Source of the DNA: Acidobacteriota bacterium
GTDB taxonomy: Bacteria; Acidobacteriota; Blastocatellia; Chloracidobacteriales; Chloracidobacteriaceae
Length of the DNA: 64,000 nt
Reading direction: 5' to 3'
Assembly: GCA_016208495.1 (NCBI GenBank)
Contig: JACQXX010000040.1
Span: 21,786-85,785 of the forward strand
Below the pieces are notes generated by a model that saw only the letters and a program-made list of their open reading frames with translations, had not been told where the DNA came from and searched no databases. The translations under genes were made by a program, and so were the position numbers. Shown in pieces: positions 15,865 to 24,908 of this stretch (position 1 is the stretch's first letter; each line of letters opens with the position of its first letter).

Positions 15865-18285
15865 TTACTCATTTCGAAGGGCAACCATCGGATTTACCCG
15901 GACTGCCCGGCGAGCCGGCAGGTAACTGGCCAGAATGGTAATCGCTAATACCAGGAAGGACACTCCAGCCAGTGTTAGGCCATCAACCGGACTGACTTCA
16001 AACAAGAAGCCCGCCAGCAGATGGGACACCACCATCCCAAAGAAAAGCCCTGCTCCGATCCCAACCATGGCCAGGTTGAAACCCTGGCCGACAATAAGCC
16101 GGAGAATGTCTCGTTTCAGTGCCCCAAGGGCCATGCGAATTCCAATTTCTTTGGTGCGGCGATAGGCGGAATACGAAAGCACACCATAAATGCCAATGAC
16201 TGCCAGAATCAGAGCTACTCCCGAGAAGCTCCCAACCAGCCAGAGCAATAATTGTCGTTGAGCTATGGTTGCTGAGACAAGTTGTTTCATTGGGGCAATT
16301 TTATAGACCGGGCGATTGGGATCCACCGCCCAGATTTCAGATTGAATTGAAGTCGTCAGCGATGCCGGGTCAATTTTTCCTTTCACAACCAGTTGGACAA
16401 ACGCGTCAACTCCTTGTGATTCAGGAACATAAACCTGCATGGTTGGTTTGGATTCCAGCCGATAGTGTCGGACATCACCCACTACACCGATGACTGTCCG
16501 CCACGGAGAGTCGCCGCCAACCTTAATTTGTTTTCCAAGGGGATTTTCTCCGGGCCAGGTTTGTTGAGCCATTGTTTCATTGACCAGGGCCACGAGTTGT
16601 CCCTGGGAATGGTCCTCAGCGGAAAAATTGCGTCCAGCCAGCACTGGAATACGCATGGCGGTAAGATATCCAGGTGTAATTCCATATCGTTCGGCTGAGG
16701 GTGCCAGTGCCTGGTTGGTTAGGGGACGATCCTGGATTTGCACGCCCCACGAATCCATATTTCCACCAAAGGGCAGGTTACTCACGATTCCGGCGGACTC
16801 AACCCCTGGTAATGTCTGGATTCGCGACAAAATCTGGTCGTAAAACTGGAGAATCGTTGTTTCCTGGGTGTATTTGGGCCCCGTCGTGGTCAATGAAAGT
16901 GTTAAAACATGTTCGGTCTCAAACCCAGGAGAAATCCGGTAGACCTGAACAAAGCTTTTGAGCAAAAGCCCCGAAATAATTAAAAGCATGAGCGCAAAAG
17001 CGACCTGGGTCACGACCAGTCCAGACTGCATTCGATTGGCGCTGCCCGAACCTGGCCCAAAAATTTGCGCTTTCAGCGCTTTTTGAACGTCAAGCCCAAT
17101 GATTTGAATAACTGGAGCCAGGCTAAAGAGCAGGCTGGCTAAAAGGGTGATCCCCAATGAAAACACCAGCACCGGGATGCTGATGGATACTTTACTCAGG
17201 GTAGGAACCTGCTCGCGAAGTACCTGCTCCAACAGCGGTGTCCCCCAAATGGCAACCATCACTCCGATCAGACCACTCAAGCCACCCAAAACGAGACCTT
17301 CAGTCAACAGTTGTTGAATGAGTCGCCACCGGGAAGCTCCCACCGAAGCACGAATAGCAAGTTCTTTTTGACGTTGCCAGATAAAAGCCAGCAGCAGATT
17401 GGCTATATTGGAGCAGGCAATCAGCAGCACCACGCTCACGGCACCGAATAAAGCAAAGAGAATTGGGCGTGTTTTTCTGGTTATCTCAGTTTGCAGTGGG
17501 TTCAGCACAATCCCTGGATCAGGATAGTCGGTGGGATATTCTCGAAACAGTGCCTGACCGATCCCGGTCAACTCGCGCTTTGCCTGATCAAATGATATGC
17601 CAGAATTGATCAACCCCATGGCGGTGATATGGCGACAGGTACGGCAAGCTTGAGGTAAGGCCAGGTCATATCCAAGCGGCGACCAGATCTCAGCCTTTTC
17701 ATAGAATTGGGTTGTTGCCATTGGGTCAAAATCAGACGGCAAAACACCGATCACTGTAAACGGGGTTTCACTCAGGCTTATTGTTTTCCCAATGATATTT
17801 GGATCTGACCCAAAGCGGCGCTGCCACAGGCCGTGGCTCATAATTACCACCCGGCGGGTATCAGGGTGATCGTCTTCCGGTCGAAAATCACGTCCTAGAA
17901 CGGGTTTAATGCCCAGAATATGGAAAAACGAAGCTGAAACCCGAATTCCGCTCAGGCGCTCGGGATCTCCCTGGCCATTGGCGGTTGGTTGCCAGGACGT
18001 CATGGCGGCGATGGCTTCCAGGGTTTGTGATCGGGCGGTCCAATCCATTACGGTGGAAAACGAAGTGTTGCTTGGTTCACCGGTCTTTTCTTTTTCCCAG
18101 AGCATCACAAGCCGGTCGGCATTTGGGTACGGAAGCGGTTGGATTAAAACCGTGTGAATCAAGCTGAAGATGATGGTGGTGGCGCCAATCCCAAGTGCCA
18201 GGGTGAGTAATGCAATCAATGAAATCGTTGGTGTGTTGTAGATTGTGCGAAATTCAAACCGAATATCCTGCCAGATGGAATTCAT
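15865..18285 (-). CDS. MacB/FtsX-type ABC transporter permease (ADOP type)
   Basis: Inner-membrane protein of 806 aa built from two MacB_PCD-FtsX halves, the form called acidobacterial duplicated orphan permease. The N-terminal membrane helix (ISLIALLTLALGIGATTIIF) is followed by a periplasmic domain with the motif DFRPEDDHPDTRRVVIMSHG and three FtsX helices (residues about 265-425). Then come a second periplasmic domain (about 450-650) and three further helices (about 685-800) with LSYSAYRRTKEIGIRMALGA. No ATPase gene adjoins it, as is typical for this group. AGAGG lies 8 bases before the ATG. The exported substrate, possibly a peptide, lipid or drug, is unknown. Confidence 0.93.
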   Translation of the reverse strand: MNSIWQDIRFEFRTIYNTPTISLIALLTLALGIGATTIIFSLIHTVLIQPLPYPNADRLVMLWEKEKTGEPSNTSFSTVMDWTARSQTLEAIAAMTSWQPTANGQGDPERLSGIRVSASFFHILGIKPVLGRDFRPEDDHPDTRRVVIMSHGLWQRRFGSDPNIIGKTISLSETPFTVIGVLPSDFDPMATTQFYEKAEIWSPLGYDLALPQACRTCRHITAMGLINSGISFDQAKRELTGIGQALFREYPTDYPDPGIVLNPLQTEITRKTRPILFALFGAVSVVLLIACSNIANLLLAFIWQRQKELAIRASVGASRWRLIQQLLTEGLVLGGLSGLIGVMVAIWGTPLLEQVLREQVPTLSKVSISIPVLVFSLGITLLASLLFSLAPVIQIIGLDVQKALKAQIFGPGSGSANRMQSGLVVTQVAFALMLLIISGLLLKSFVQVYRISPGFETEHVLTLSLTTTGPKYTQETTILQFYDQILSRIQTLPGVESAGIVSNLPFGGNMDSWGVQIQDRPLTNQALAPSAERYGITPGYLTAMRIPVLAGRNFSAEDHSQGQLVALVNETMAQQTWPGENPLGKQIKVGGDSPWRTVIGVVGDVRHYRLESKPTMQVYVPESQGVDAFVQLVVKGKIDPASLTTSIQSEIWAVDPNRPVYKIAPMKQLVSATIAQRQLLLWLVGSFSGVALILAVIGIYGVLSYSAYRRTKEIGIRMALGALKRDILRLIVGQGFNLAMVGIGAGLFFGMVVSHLLAGFLFEVSPVDGLTLAGVSFLVLAITILASYLPARRAVRVNPMVALRNE

Positions 18286-18610
18286 ACTGTAAGCCTCTTT
18301 GCTTCGGGTGAAAAATTGGGAGTGAGGGGGGACGGGCTGGAAGGTAGCTTTATCGCCTGGTTCATAGACAAACCCTGTGCCAGATACCAGCTTTTCCCAG
18401 GCAGGGCGGAAATGTGTTCAGTCACAGTTCAACTGATAAGGAATTTAAGTGAGAAAATTGTTCGCAAACGATACAGCCAGTTCCCAAAAGCGAACTTTGT
18501 CAGAAAGAATTTTGCCGCTTGTGTCAGGTTGCACACACCGGTTGCCAGTTGAGAAACTCAATGGAAAGATAGCGAGGTATCAACCGATATTTCATTGAAA
18601 GGGACTTTTC
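18286..18610. other. Intergenic region without a recognised gene
   Basis: Divergent 325-bp gap between the permease and the EVE gene, so it should hold promoters for both. A 78-codon open frame at 18316 has no ribosome-binding site and an unlikely composition. I see no repeat or strong hairpin. Confidence 0.6.
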
Positions 18611-19300
18611 ATGGCCAGGAGTTCAAAACGCACGACATCCACTCCTCCAGCACCTGCACCGGTGGAGATTCCATCAATTCAGCCTCCTTTAACTGAGCGG
18701 GAGCGTCGGTACTGGCTGGTAAAATCGGAACCCGAAGTGTTTTCGATTCAGCATTTAAACAAATGTCCAGAACAAACGGCATGTTGGGATGGTGTTCGCA
18801 ACTATCAGGCGCGAAACTTCTTGCGGGATGACTTCAAGCTCGGGGATCAGGTGTTTTTTTACCACAGCAATGCCGAACCGCCTGGGATTGCCGGAATTGC
18901 TGAAGTCGTTCGCGAAGGCTACCCCGACCACACCGCCTTTGACCCAAACGACCACCATTTCGATCCGAAAAGCAAACCTGAAAATCCAACCTGGTTTATG
19001 GTTGACCTCAAACTGGTGCGCATTTTTCCAGAAGTAATTCCATTAGAAAAACTCAAACAAACGCCTGGACTTGAAAATATGCTGGTTACCCGGCGGGGTA
19101 TGCGACTCTCAGTCCAACCGGTAACCAAAGAAGAGTGGCAGGTGATTGAATCATTGGAAAGCGGGCTGAAGAAAACGGACTCCGGGCTTGGGGCTGAAGA
19201 CTCGCAAGCTCGGGGCGGAAGAAGACGGGTTGAATACCCTGAGCCCGACGTTTTCAGCCCTGAGCCCGAGGATTTTTCAGCCCGAAATGATATTGGTTGA
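18611..19300 (+). CDS. EVE-domain protein with repeat-derived C-terminus
   Basis: Protein of 229 aa. An EVE domain (PUA-like fold that binds modified bases in nucleic acids) spans about residues 35-178. Key segments are YWLVKSEPEVFSIQHL, CWDGVRNYQARNFLRD, GDQVFFYHSN and TWFMVDLKLVRIFPE. The first 30 residues are low-complexity (Thr/Pro/Ala). The last 45 residues (from about 185, starting GLKKTDSGLGAEDSQ) are encoded by a dispersed GC-rich repeat also found at 12736-12766 and are unlikely to belong to the domain. The gene ends 24 bp inside the convergent sensor kinase gene. Similar proteins in bacteria are often stand-alone and of unproven function. Confidence 0.9.
   Translation: MARSSKRTTSTPPAPAPVEIPSIQPPLTERERRYWLVKSEPEVFSIQHLNKCPEQTACWDGVRNYQARNFLRDDFKLGDQVFFYHSNAEPPGIAGIAEVVREGYPDHTAFDPNDHHFDPKSKPENPTWFMVDLKLVRIFPEVIPLEKLKQTPGLENMLVTRRGMRLSVQPVTKEEWQVIESLESGLKKTDSGLGAEDSQARGGRRRVEYPEPDVFSPEPEDFSARNDIG
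19163..19193 (+). repeat. Dispersed GC-rich repeat inside the EVE gene
   Basis: Matches 12736-12766 at 29 of 31 bases. Partial inverted copies of the same motif follow at about 19238-19285, so the end of the gene could fold into hairpins. It encodes part of the abnormal C-terminal tail of the EVE protein. Confidence 0.8.
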
Positions 19301-22300
19301 TGTCTCGGGCTGGTCAGTGGTGGATTGTGTTGGCGGGAGAGGGCTGGCCAGGGGCAACTGGATGTGGAAACAACTTCCTCTCTTCACACCCTCAGACTCG
19401 GCCCAAATTTTCCCGCCGTGGAATTCGATATAACTTTTTGCCACTGAAAGTCCCAAACCAGTACCGCGGGCTGTAAATTCAAACCTTCCGGAAGTATGGG
19501 TCGAAGGATCCTTACTGGTGTAAAACCGTTCGAAAATCCGGTCAATTTCAGTCGGTTCAATCCCTATTCCTGAATCCTGTATCTGGATATGCACAAAGCT
19601 GCGTTCAATCGTCACCCGGATCTGAATGGTGCCTTTATCATAGGTAAATTTGATGGCATTTTGGACCAGGTTTAAAAAAACGAGTTTGATTTTTTCCCGG
19701 TCAGCCAGCAAGACAATTCCATCTGGTGCATCAATTACAATTTTCTGCCCACGTTTTTCGACAAATGACGAGAGTTCTTCAACCGCTTCACTCAACAGGG
19801 TGGACAAATCCAGTCTGGATAAGGTGAGATCATTTTTGCCCTCATCAATTTTGAGCATCATCAAAATGCCATCAAAACTGGTGACCATTCGATCAACCAT
19901 CCGCTGGCAGGCAGCAATCGCCCGGTTTTGAGTTTCGGTCAGCGGCCCCAAATATTCCGCCAGCAATGCATCCGCATAGCCTTTAATTACGGTCAACGGC
20001 GTTCGCATCTCGTGCGAAGTGACAATGATAAAGTTGGTCTTCATCTGATTGAGTTCTTGAAGCGTGCGGTTGACCTGCTGTTCGTTTTGATACAACCGCT
20101 CAATTTCACGAATTGATTCAACGATCATCAGGTTTTTTTCTTCAAGCTGCAGATTCTTGTCTTCCACTTCACCGTGCAGAGCGGCGTTTTCAATCGCCAC
20201 GGCGGCCTGACTGGCGAGTGCTTCGACCACCCGGCAATCAGCGTCGGTAAAAGGTTTTCGACTGGCGGAGCGATGAATGCTGATGACTCCGCCAACGTGT
20301 CCGTCCGGCATGATGATTGGGATATTCATAAAGCCGGAGACCCCATGTTTTTCAATCAGTTCCGGATAGGTGACCAGCGGTGAACCATTGACATCATTGA
20401 GGATCATTGACTTGCCGGTGGCGGCAACCTGGCCCGTAATCCCTTTCCCAACCTGAAAACGAAGGTCTGACGGTTCCCACTGGTCACGGTTGAACACCAG
20501 TTTAAAGACGACCTCATTTCCTTGAACCAGACCGATCCCCCCTGGAATACCATTCACCAGCCGGGCGGCTTCCACTGCAAAATGTCGAAACACAGCCATT
20601 AAATCCAACTGGGAATTGATGAGGCGCGTACTTTCGAGGAGCTGTCCGAGATACACGATTTTTTCTTGCTGGCGTTGGTGGACTGTATGGATTCGCCACG
20701 AATACAGCCCATAAATACCACTTCCAAAAAGTCCAAGATAGATGAGGTAGGCCCACCAGGTATTCCAGGGTGCTGGTCGAATTTTGAACGAAATACTCAT
20801 CGGACCAGTGACTTGCCCGGTATAGTCTTGACCCCAAACCCTGAAGGTGTAGTCTCCCGCCCCTAAGTTGGTGTATTCCTTGCGATACACACTGGCCCAG
20901 TCTGATTTTGACGGGTCAAATCCTTCAAGCTGTACCTGATACCGGACGGTGGCTTCGTGGGTAAAGGTGAGCAGGGCAAATTCAAACAAAAGGTTGTTTT
21001 CATTATGCTGGAGTGATGTGAGTTCCGGTAACTGGACTTCTTTTCCATTGAGCCAGGCACGCTCAATGATCAGTGGCCTGGCCAGTTGTCCGATGATTTC
21101 CAGGTTGGGATCATATACCCCGACGCCCTTCACGGTTCCAACCCAAATGTAGCCCCGGCTATCAACCACACTGGCGCCGGTATTGCACTCTTCACTGGGA
21201 AGGCCATCGTTTGTGTCAAAGGTATACAAATCAAAATTATTCAGTGATTGATCAGTTAAAGTTTTAGGTGTGAGACGGGTGATGCCTTTGTTGGTGCAAA
21301 AATACAACCTCTGCTTTTGGTCTTTGGCCATCCGATAAATGATATTGTTTGGCAGGGCCGGAGAGGTTGCATCAGACATGACGACCCAGGGATCATCGGG
21401 AGCATTCGGATTCAGCCGACACACGCCGCCACTCCCGGTCCCAATCCACAAAGATGAGGTGGTTCCGGTGTTTGATTCCAGCAGGCACAAGACATAATTA
21501 CTCGGAAGCTTTGAATTACTGGTATTGAATATTTTCCAGGGCTTGTCTAGCGAATCAATCTCGATTCGGACAGCGCCTCCGCCTCGGGTTCCAACCCAGA
21601 GGATCTGTTTTTGATCGAGGCCACGGGTCACGAGCAATGAAAAGACCGAATCGTGCGGCAGACTTGAGTTGGTTGTATCAAAGACGGTCCACACTCCCTG
21701 CTGAAACCGGGACAAGCCTCCGCTATTGGAACCAATCCAAATGACAGTCTCCCCTGAAGCCAGGACTGTCGGCAGGACACATAAAATATTGTTGCTTTTG
21801 AGCGGTGAGTTGCCCGTGGTATAGACCGTCCATCGGTCATTGAGAAAAGTAGCCAGACCGCCTTCCGAGGTTCCGACCCACAAGGTTCGCTCGCCATTTT
21901 TGGAAATGGTCTCAGCCAACGAACTGATAATATTGTTGGGTAACCCCGAATTGCTGGTGGTAAAGGTCGTCCATTGCCCGGATTCGTAGCGAACCAGTCC
22001 ATTTCCAGTGCCAATCCAAAACACCGGGCGCCCGCGCGGAGAAACACTTTCCAAAAAGGCCCACACCTGTTTGTCAGGGAGCGGGGAATTGGTTGGATCC
22101 AGGACTTTCCACTGTGATTTATCCAACCGGGCGAGTCCGCCCCCGGCTGTTCCTACCCAAAGAACTCTTTTTTGATCGGCGTCGGGTTCCAGCAGGCTGA
22201 TCACCTGATTTTCCGGCAGGGTTGAGGTTTGGGTGTTGTAGGTTGACCATTTAAACCAGGGCGTGCCAAAGGAAGAAGATGAAGGGGGTGGGGTGGAATA

Positions 22301-23353
22301 AAAGGCCGGTTGCGGCTCGATATGGACCAATCCGCTGCCCATCGTGCCCAGCCAGAGTGAAGGAACTCCGCTTGCGGAAGTGGTTTCCAGGACTGACCAG
22401 ACCGAATCGTTGGGTAATGGCGAATTCTGGCTATTGATGACGGTCCAGTTCCAGGATTCGTTTCCGTCACGGTTCTGGAGTTCAAGGCACACCAACCCGC
22501 CGCCAATGGTGCCAATCCAGAGTGCCGGCAATTTGCGGAAAGACGTTCCCGCACACAATCCGCGGAGAAAAAGTTGAGGCAAGGGTGAATTTTGGGGTGT
22601 GAAATGGCTCCATTCGCCATTTCTGAGGCAGGCCAACCCATTTCCATAAAAGGAGACCCACAGCGAGGTCGTGTGGTCCGGGTGCTTGAGTTCAGCCAGC
22701 GCCCGAATCCGCCCACCCGACATTTTTGAATTTTTTGGCGTGTACGAGATCCATTTCCCTTGAGCGAATTGAGCCAGACCACCATCAGTTCCAACCCAAA
22801 GGATGGATTCGCCAGCGGGAGTGATGGTCTCCAACAGGAAAAACACCTGATCGTTGGGCAAAGTCTGGGTGCGGGTGTCATAAACCGTCCATTTTCCGTT
22901 TTTTAGTCGAGCGAGGCCGGCACCATTGGTACCAAACCAGATACTGCCATCACGCGTTGTTGCCAGCGAAAGCACATAGTTTGAAGACGTCCGGTTGGGC
23001 ATATGAACCGGGGTCCAGGTTCGGCCATTGTAATAGGCGGCTCCATCCTGTGTCCCGACCCAGAGATACCCCCGTACATCGCAAGCCATACACTGGATGG
23101 TCATTTGAGGAATCCCGTCGGGACTGGCAAAGCACCGAAACGTGGGGCGACCCTGTGGAAAGGCAGCTTCCTCATGTTGATTTGAACTGGCTGTGCCCAC
23201 GGGTAAAAGCGGTTGAGCGGGAGAAGGTGTCGGTTGTTTTTGAGGCTTAGGGCCTGAAGGGACTGATCCTCCCATCAGTCCAGGCACGGTCCCCCAAAAC
23301 AGAACTGCCACGCCAACCCAGACCAGGATTTGATGGGGAAGGGAAACCGACAT
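19277..23353 (-). CDS. Reg_prop/Y_Y_Y sensor histidine kinase with GAF domain
   Basis: Membrane sensor kinase of 1358 aa. An N-terminal signal/anchor (ILVWVGVAVLFWGTVPGLMG) precedes a two-propeller sensor of about fourteen Reg_prop repeats (such as SIWFGTNGAGLARLKNGKW), residues about 70-760. A Y_Y_Y domain (about 788-855), a membrane helix (about 870-890, WWAYLIYLGLFGSGIYGLYS), a GAF domain (about 921-1061) and a coiled coil follow. The kinase core has His1114 in SHEMRTPLTV and an ATPase domain with NLVQNAIKF, DSGIGI and GTGLGLSVAKSY. It would autophosphorylate and pass the phosphate to a response regulator, but none is encoded nearby. The start at 23353 has AGGAGG 12 bases upstream; the frame stays open to 23437. 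Confidence 0.94.
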   Translation of the reverse strand: MSVSLPHQILVWVGVAVLFWGTVPGLMGGSVPSGPKPQKQPTPSPAQPLLPVGTASSNQHEEAAFPQGRPTFRCFASPDGIPQMTIQCMACDVRGYLWVGTQDGAAYYNGRTWTPVHMPNRTSSNYVLSLATTRDGSIWFGTNGAGLARLKNGKWTVYDTRTQTLPNDQVFFLLETITPAGESILWVGTDGGLAQFAQGKWISYTPKNSKMSGGRIRALAELKHPDHTTSLWVSFYGNGLACLRNGEWSHFTPQNSPLPQLFLRGLCAGTSFRKLPALWIGTIGGGLVCLELQNRDGNESWNWTVINSQNSPLPNDSVWSVLETTSASGVPSLWLGTMGSGLVHIEPQPAFYSTPPPSSSSFGTPWFKWSTYNTQTSTLPENQVISLLEPDADQKRVLWVGTAGGGLARLDKSQWKVLDPTNSPLPDKQVWAFLESVSPRGRPVFWIGTGNGLVRYESGQWTTFTTSNSGLPNNIISSLAETISKNGERTLWVGTSEGGLATFLNDRWTVYTTGNSPLKSNNILCVLPTVLASGETVIWIGSNSGGLSRFQQGVWTVFDTTNSSLPHDSVFSLLVTRGLDQKQILWVGTRGGGAVRIEIDSLDKPWKIFNTSNSKLPSNYVLCLLESNTGTTSSLWIGTGSGGVCRLNPNAPDDPWVVMSDATSPALPNNIIYRMAKDQKQRLYFCTNKGITRLTPKTLTDQSLNNFDLYTFDTNDGLPSEECNTGASVVDSRGYIWVGTVKGVGVYDPNLEIIGQLARPLIIERAWLNGKEVQLPELTSLQHNENNLLFEFALLTFTHEATVRYQVQLEGFDPSKSDWASVYRKEYTNLGAGDYTFRVWGQDYTGQVTGPMSISFKIRPAPWNTWWAYLIYLGLFGSGIYGLYSWRIHTVHQRQQEKIVYLGQLLESTRLINSQLDLMAVFRHFAVEAARLVNGIPGGIGLVQGNEVVFKLVFNRDQWEPSDLRFQVGKGITGQVAATGKSMILNDVNGSPLVTYPELIEKHGVSGFMNIPIIMPDGHVGGVISIHRSASRKPFTDADCRVVEALASQAAVAIENAALHGEVEDKNLQLEEKNLMIVESIREIERLYQNEQQVNRTLQELNQMKTNFIIVTSHEMRTPLTVIKGYADALLAEYLGPLTETQNRAIAACQRMVDRMVTSFDGILMMLKIDEGKNDLTLSRLDLSTLLSEAVEELSSFVEKRGQKIVIDAPDGIVLLADREKIKLVFLNLVQNAIKFTYDKGTIQIRVTIERSFVHIQIQDSGIGIEPTEIDRIFERFYTSKDPSTHTSGRFEFTARGTGLGLSVAKSYIEFHGGKIWAESEGVKRGSCFHIQLPLASPLPPTQSTTDQPETSTNIISG

Positions 23354-23590
23354 AACTCCGGAATTCCTCCTGCGGTGGAAAAATAGAAACTGTGACTGAG
23401 ATGAAAGGAATGCCGAAAAACTATAAACCAGTCTCACGCAAGGATGAAATGCAAACCCTGGATTTTTTGGTGGGAAAAACGATCTGGTGATGAGTATCCA
23501 GCTCCAGGGGTTTCAACTGGAGGGACTATTCAATCTGAACAGACCGATAGCTGGTGCAAAAATTCTAGTCTGGTCCTACAAGTTTCCACT

Positions 23591-23920
23591 GTTCTAATCC
23601 CCCGGATTTTGTAGAGTAAGCTCAAAAATCTGATGCTCTACCGCCCGGATGGGCGCTGGAAGTTCGTTCAGTCTTTTCTCCTGCTGGGTTCCGCTCCCCA
23701 CGGCTCCAGCGCCCTCCGGGCGCGAGCCTCTCCTGGCTCGGATTCCGGTGGTGTGCCCAACGCGGCAAACCACCGGCCACTTTCCACTGCCCATCCGGGC
23801 GAAAGCCAATTCGGAATCACCGAAATTCCATCCCCCATTTATGGGAACTTGTACTAAGCCCTTTGTTTTCAATATAGGGCTTACCAGTCCACAAAATCTG
23901 GGGGGATTAGAAGAGTTTAA
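23591..23920. mobile_element. Inverted-repeat element of about 330 bp, probably non-autonomous
   Basis: The motif TTCTAATCCCCCGGATTTTG near 23594-23614 recurs in inverse orientation near 23890-23912 with a few mismatches; similarity covers about 30 bp on each side. Inside is a second, perfect inverted pair, CGCCCGGATGGGC (23642-23654) and GCCCATCCGGGCG (23789-23801). No coding sequence is convincing. The nested palindromes suggest a MITE or a remnant of an insertion sequence. Confidence 0.5.
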
Positions 23921-24050
23921 CCCTGGCTGTTTCCAAAGCTTTCAAATGCTGTGATAACCCCGACATGAGGAATAAAATCAGAAGCAGTTATGGTTGATAA
24001 TACTGCTTCTACCGGATTTTGTGTTGGAGACAAATCAGAAGAACCGATGA

Positions 24051-24122
24051 GTCAGTACCACCCGCGTCAGTGGGTGGGTCCGCTTGCTTCCACCCCCACC
24101 CGCTCACGCAGGTGGTACTGAC
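24051..24122. repeat. REP/BIME-like palindromic element
   Basis: GTCAGTACCACC (24051-24062) and its exact inverse GGTGGTACTGAC (24111-24122) flank a centre containing GTGGGTGGGT and CCACCCCCACCCG. The whole 72-bp unit can fold into one hairpin. Similar GTCAGTACCACC palindromes are, from memory, dispersed in related genomes. Confidence 0.6.
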
Positions 24123-24777
24123 AAGTCCTTTATTTCCAACACCGATCTGGCTTAACACAAAGTCAACAGTCATGGGACTTCTTAACCCATTGAAATCATT
24201 AGGTCTCCCTGGTATTTGCCGTGAACGTGGCAGGTTGATGAAAATTCAAACCAGTAAGTTCTTTAGAATCAATCGCTGTTTTTGGAGCTATCTGTTCGTT
24301 TTCACGGGAAAGACCAAAGAGTCGGGTGAAATCCTGACTACTCAAAATGGCAAAGACGTCGGAAAGCATTTACCGTTCGTGGGTGACTCCAGGCACTCAG
24401 CTTCACTCTCCCCGCAGGAAAAAACCCACCTCTGGCATGAGGAGGTCGCCAACCAGAGCCATGACACACTGCTATGGAAACGCTGAAAATTGAAATCCAG
24501 GTTTCAAAATAAAGTCTTCCCAGGGATAACCAGATGGTGTAGAGTGACTCATCAAGCTGAAAGGTATTCCTTCACTCCTGGAGTGTGCTCCACAGATCTG
24601 GTTAGTTCACTGCCCTCGCCTCATGAGTTTGGCGATCCCAAGGTTTTCGACCAACCGGACAGTGAGCACGCTTGACTGAAATGCAACCATCCGGCACTTG
24701 CGGCGCTTACGGTGACCTGCAAGTGTAACCATTTGACATAGAAACAGTAACCTGCACATTGATTTGCCTGATTTTGC

Positions 24778-24815
24778 CCTCCACCACCAAACCGATTGAC
24801 TGCAATTGGTGGAGG
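24778..24815 (+). promoter_or_regulatory. Hairpin upstream of the LamG giant gene
   Basis: CCTCCACCA (24778-24786) pairs with TGGTGGAGG (24807-24815) around a 20-base loop, 94 bp before the start codon. No T-run follows, so it is more likely a 5'-UTR structure than a terminator. Confidence 0.4.
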
Positions 24816-24908
24816 TAAGGTTCAGGCCCGGTACGTGGTGAAGCACAAACCCGTTGTTGATCCAATAGCCCTGACCTGGTTGGGGGTACGGTCACAACGA
24901 GGAAGGAT

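Larger units (their letters stand above)
23921..24908. other. Gene-poor leader region before the giant genes
   Basis: Almost 1 kb without a gene I can support. A 155-codon frame at 24019 runs through the palindromic repeat at 24051 and has no ribosome-binding site. The promoter of the giant gene pair is presumably here, but no confident -35/-10 was identified. Confidence 0.55.

Noticed and set aside
18316..18552. 78-codon plus-strand frame upstream of the EVE gene
   Set aside because: No ribosome-binding site and a random-looking sequence; more likely promoter region.
24019..24486. 155-codon plus-strand frame
   Set aside because: It runs through the palindromic repeat at 24051, has no ribosome-binding site and an unlikely composition.
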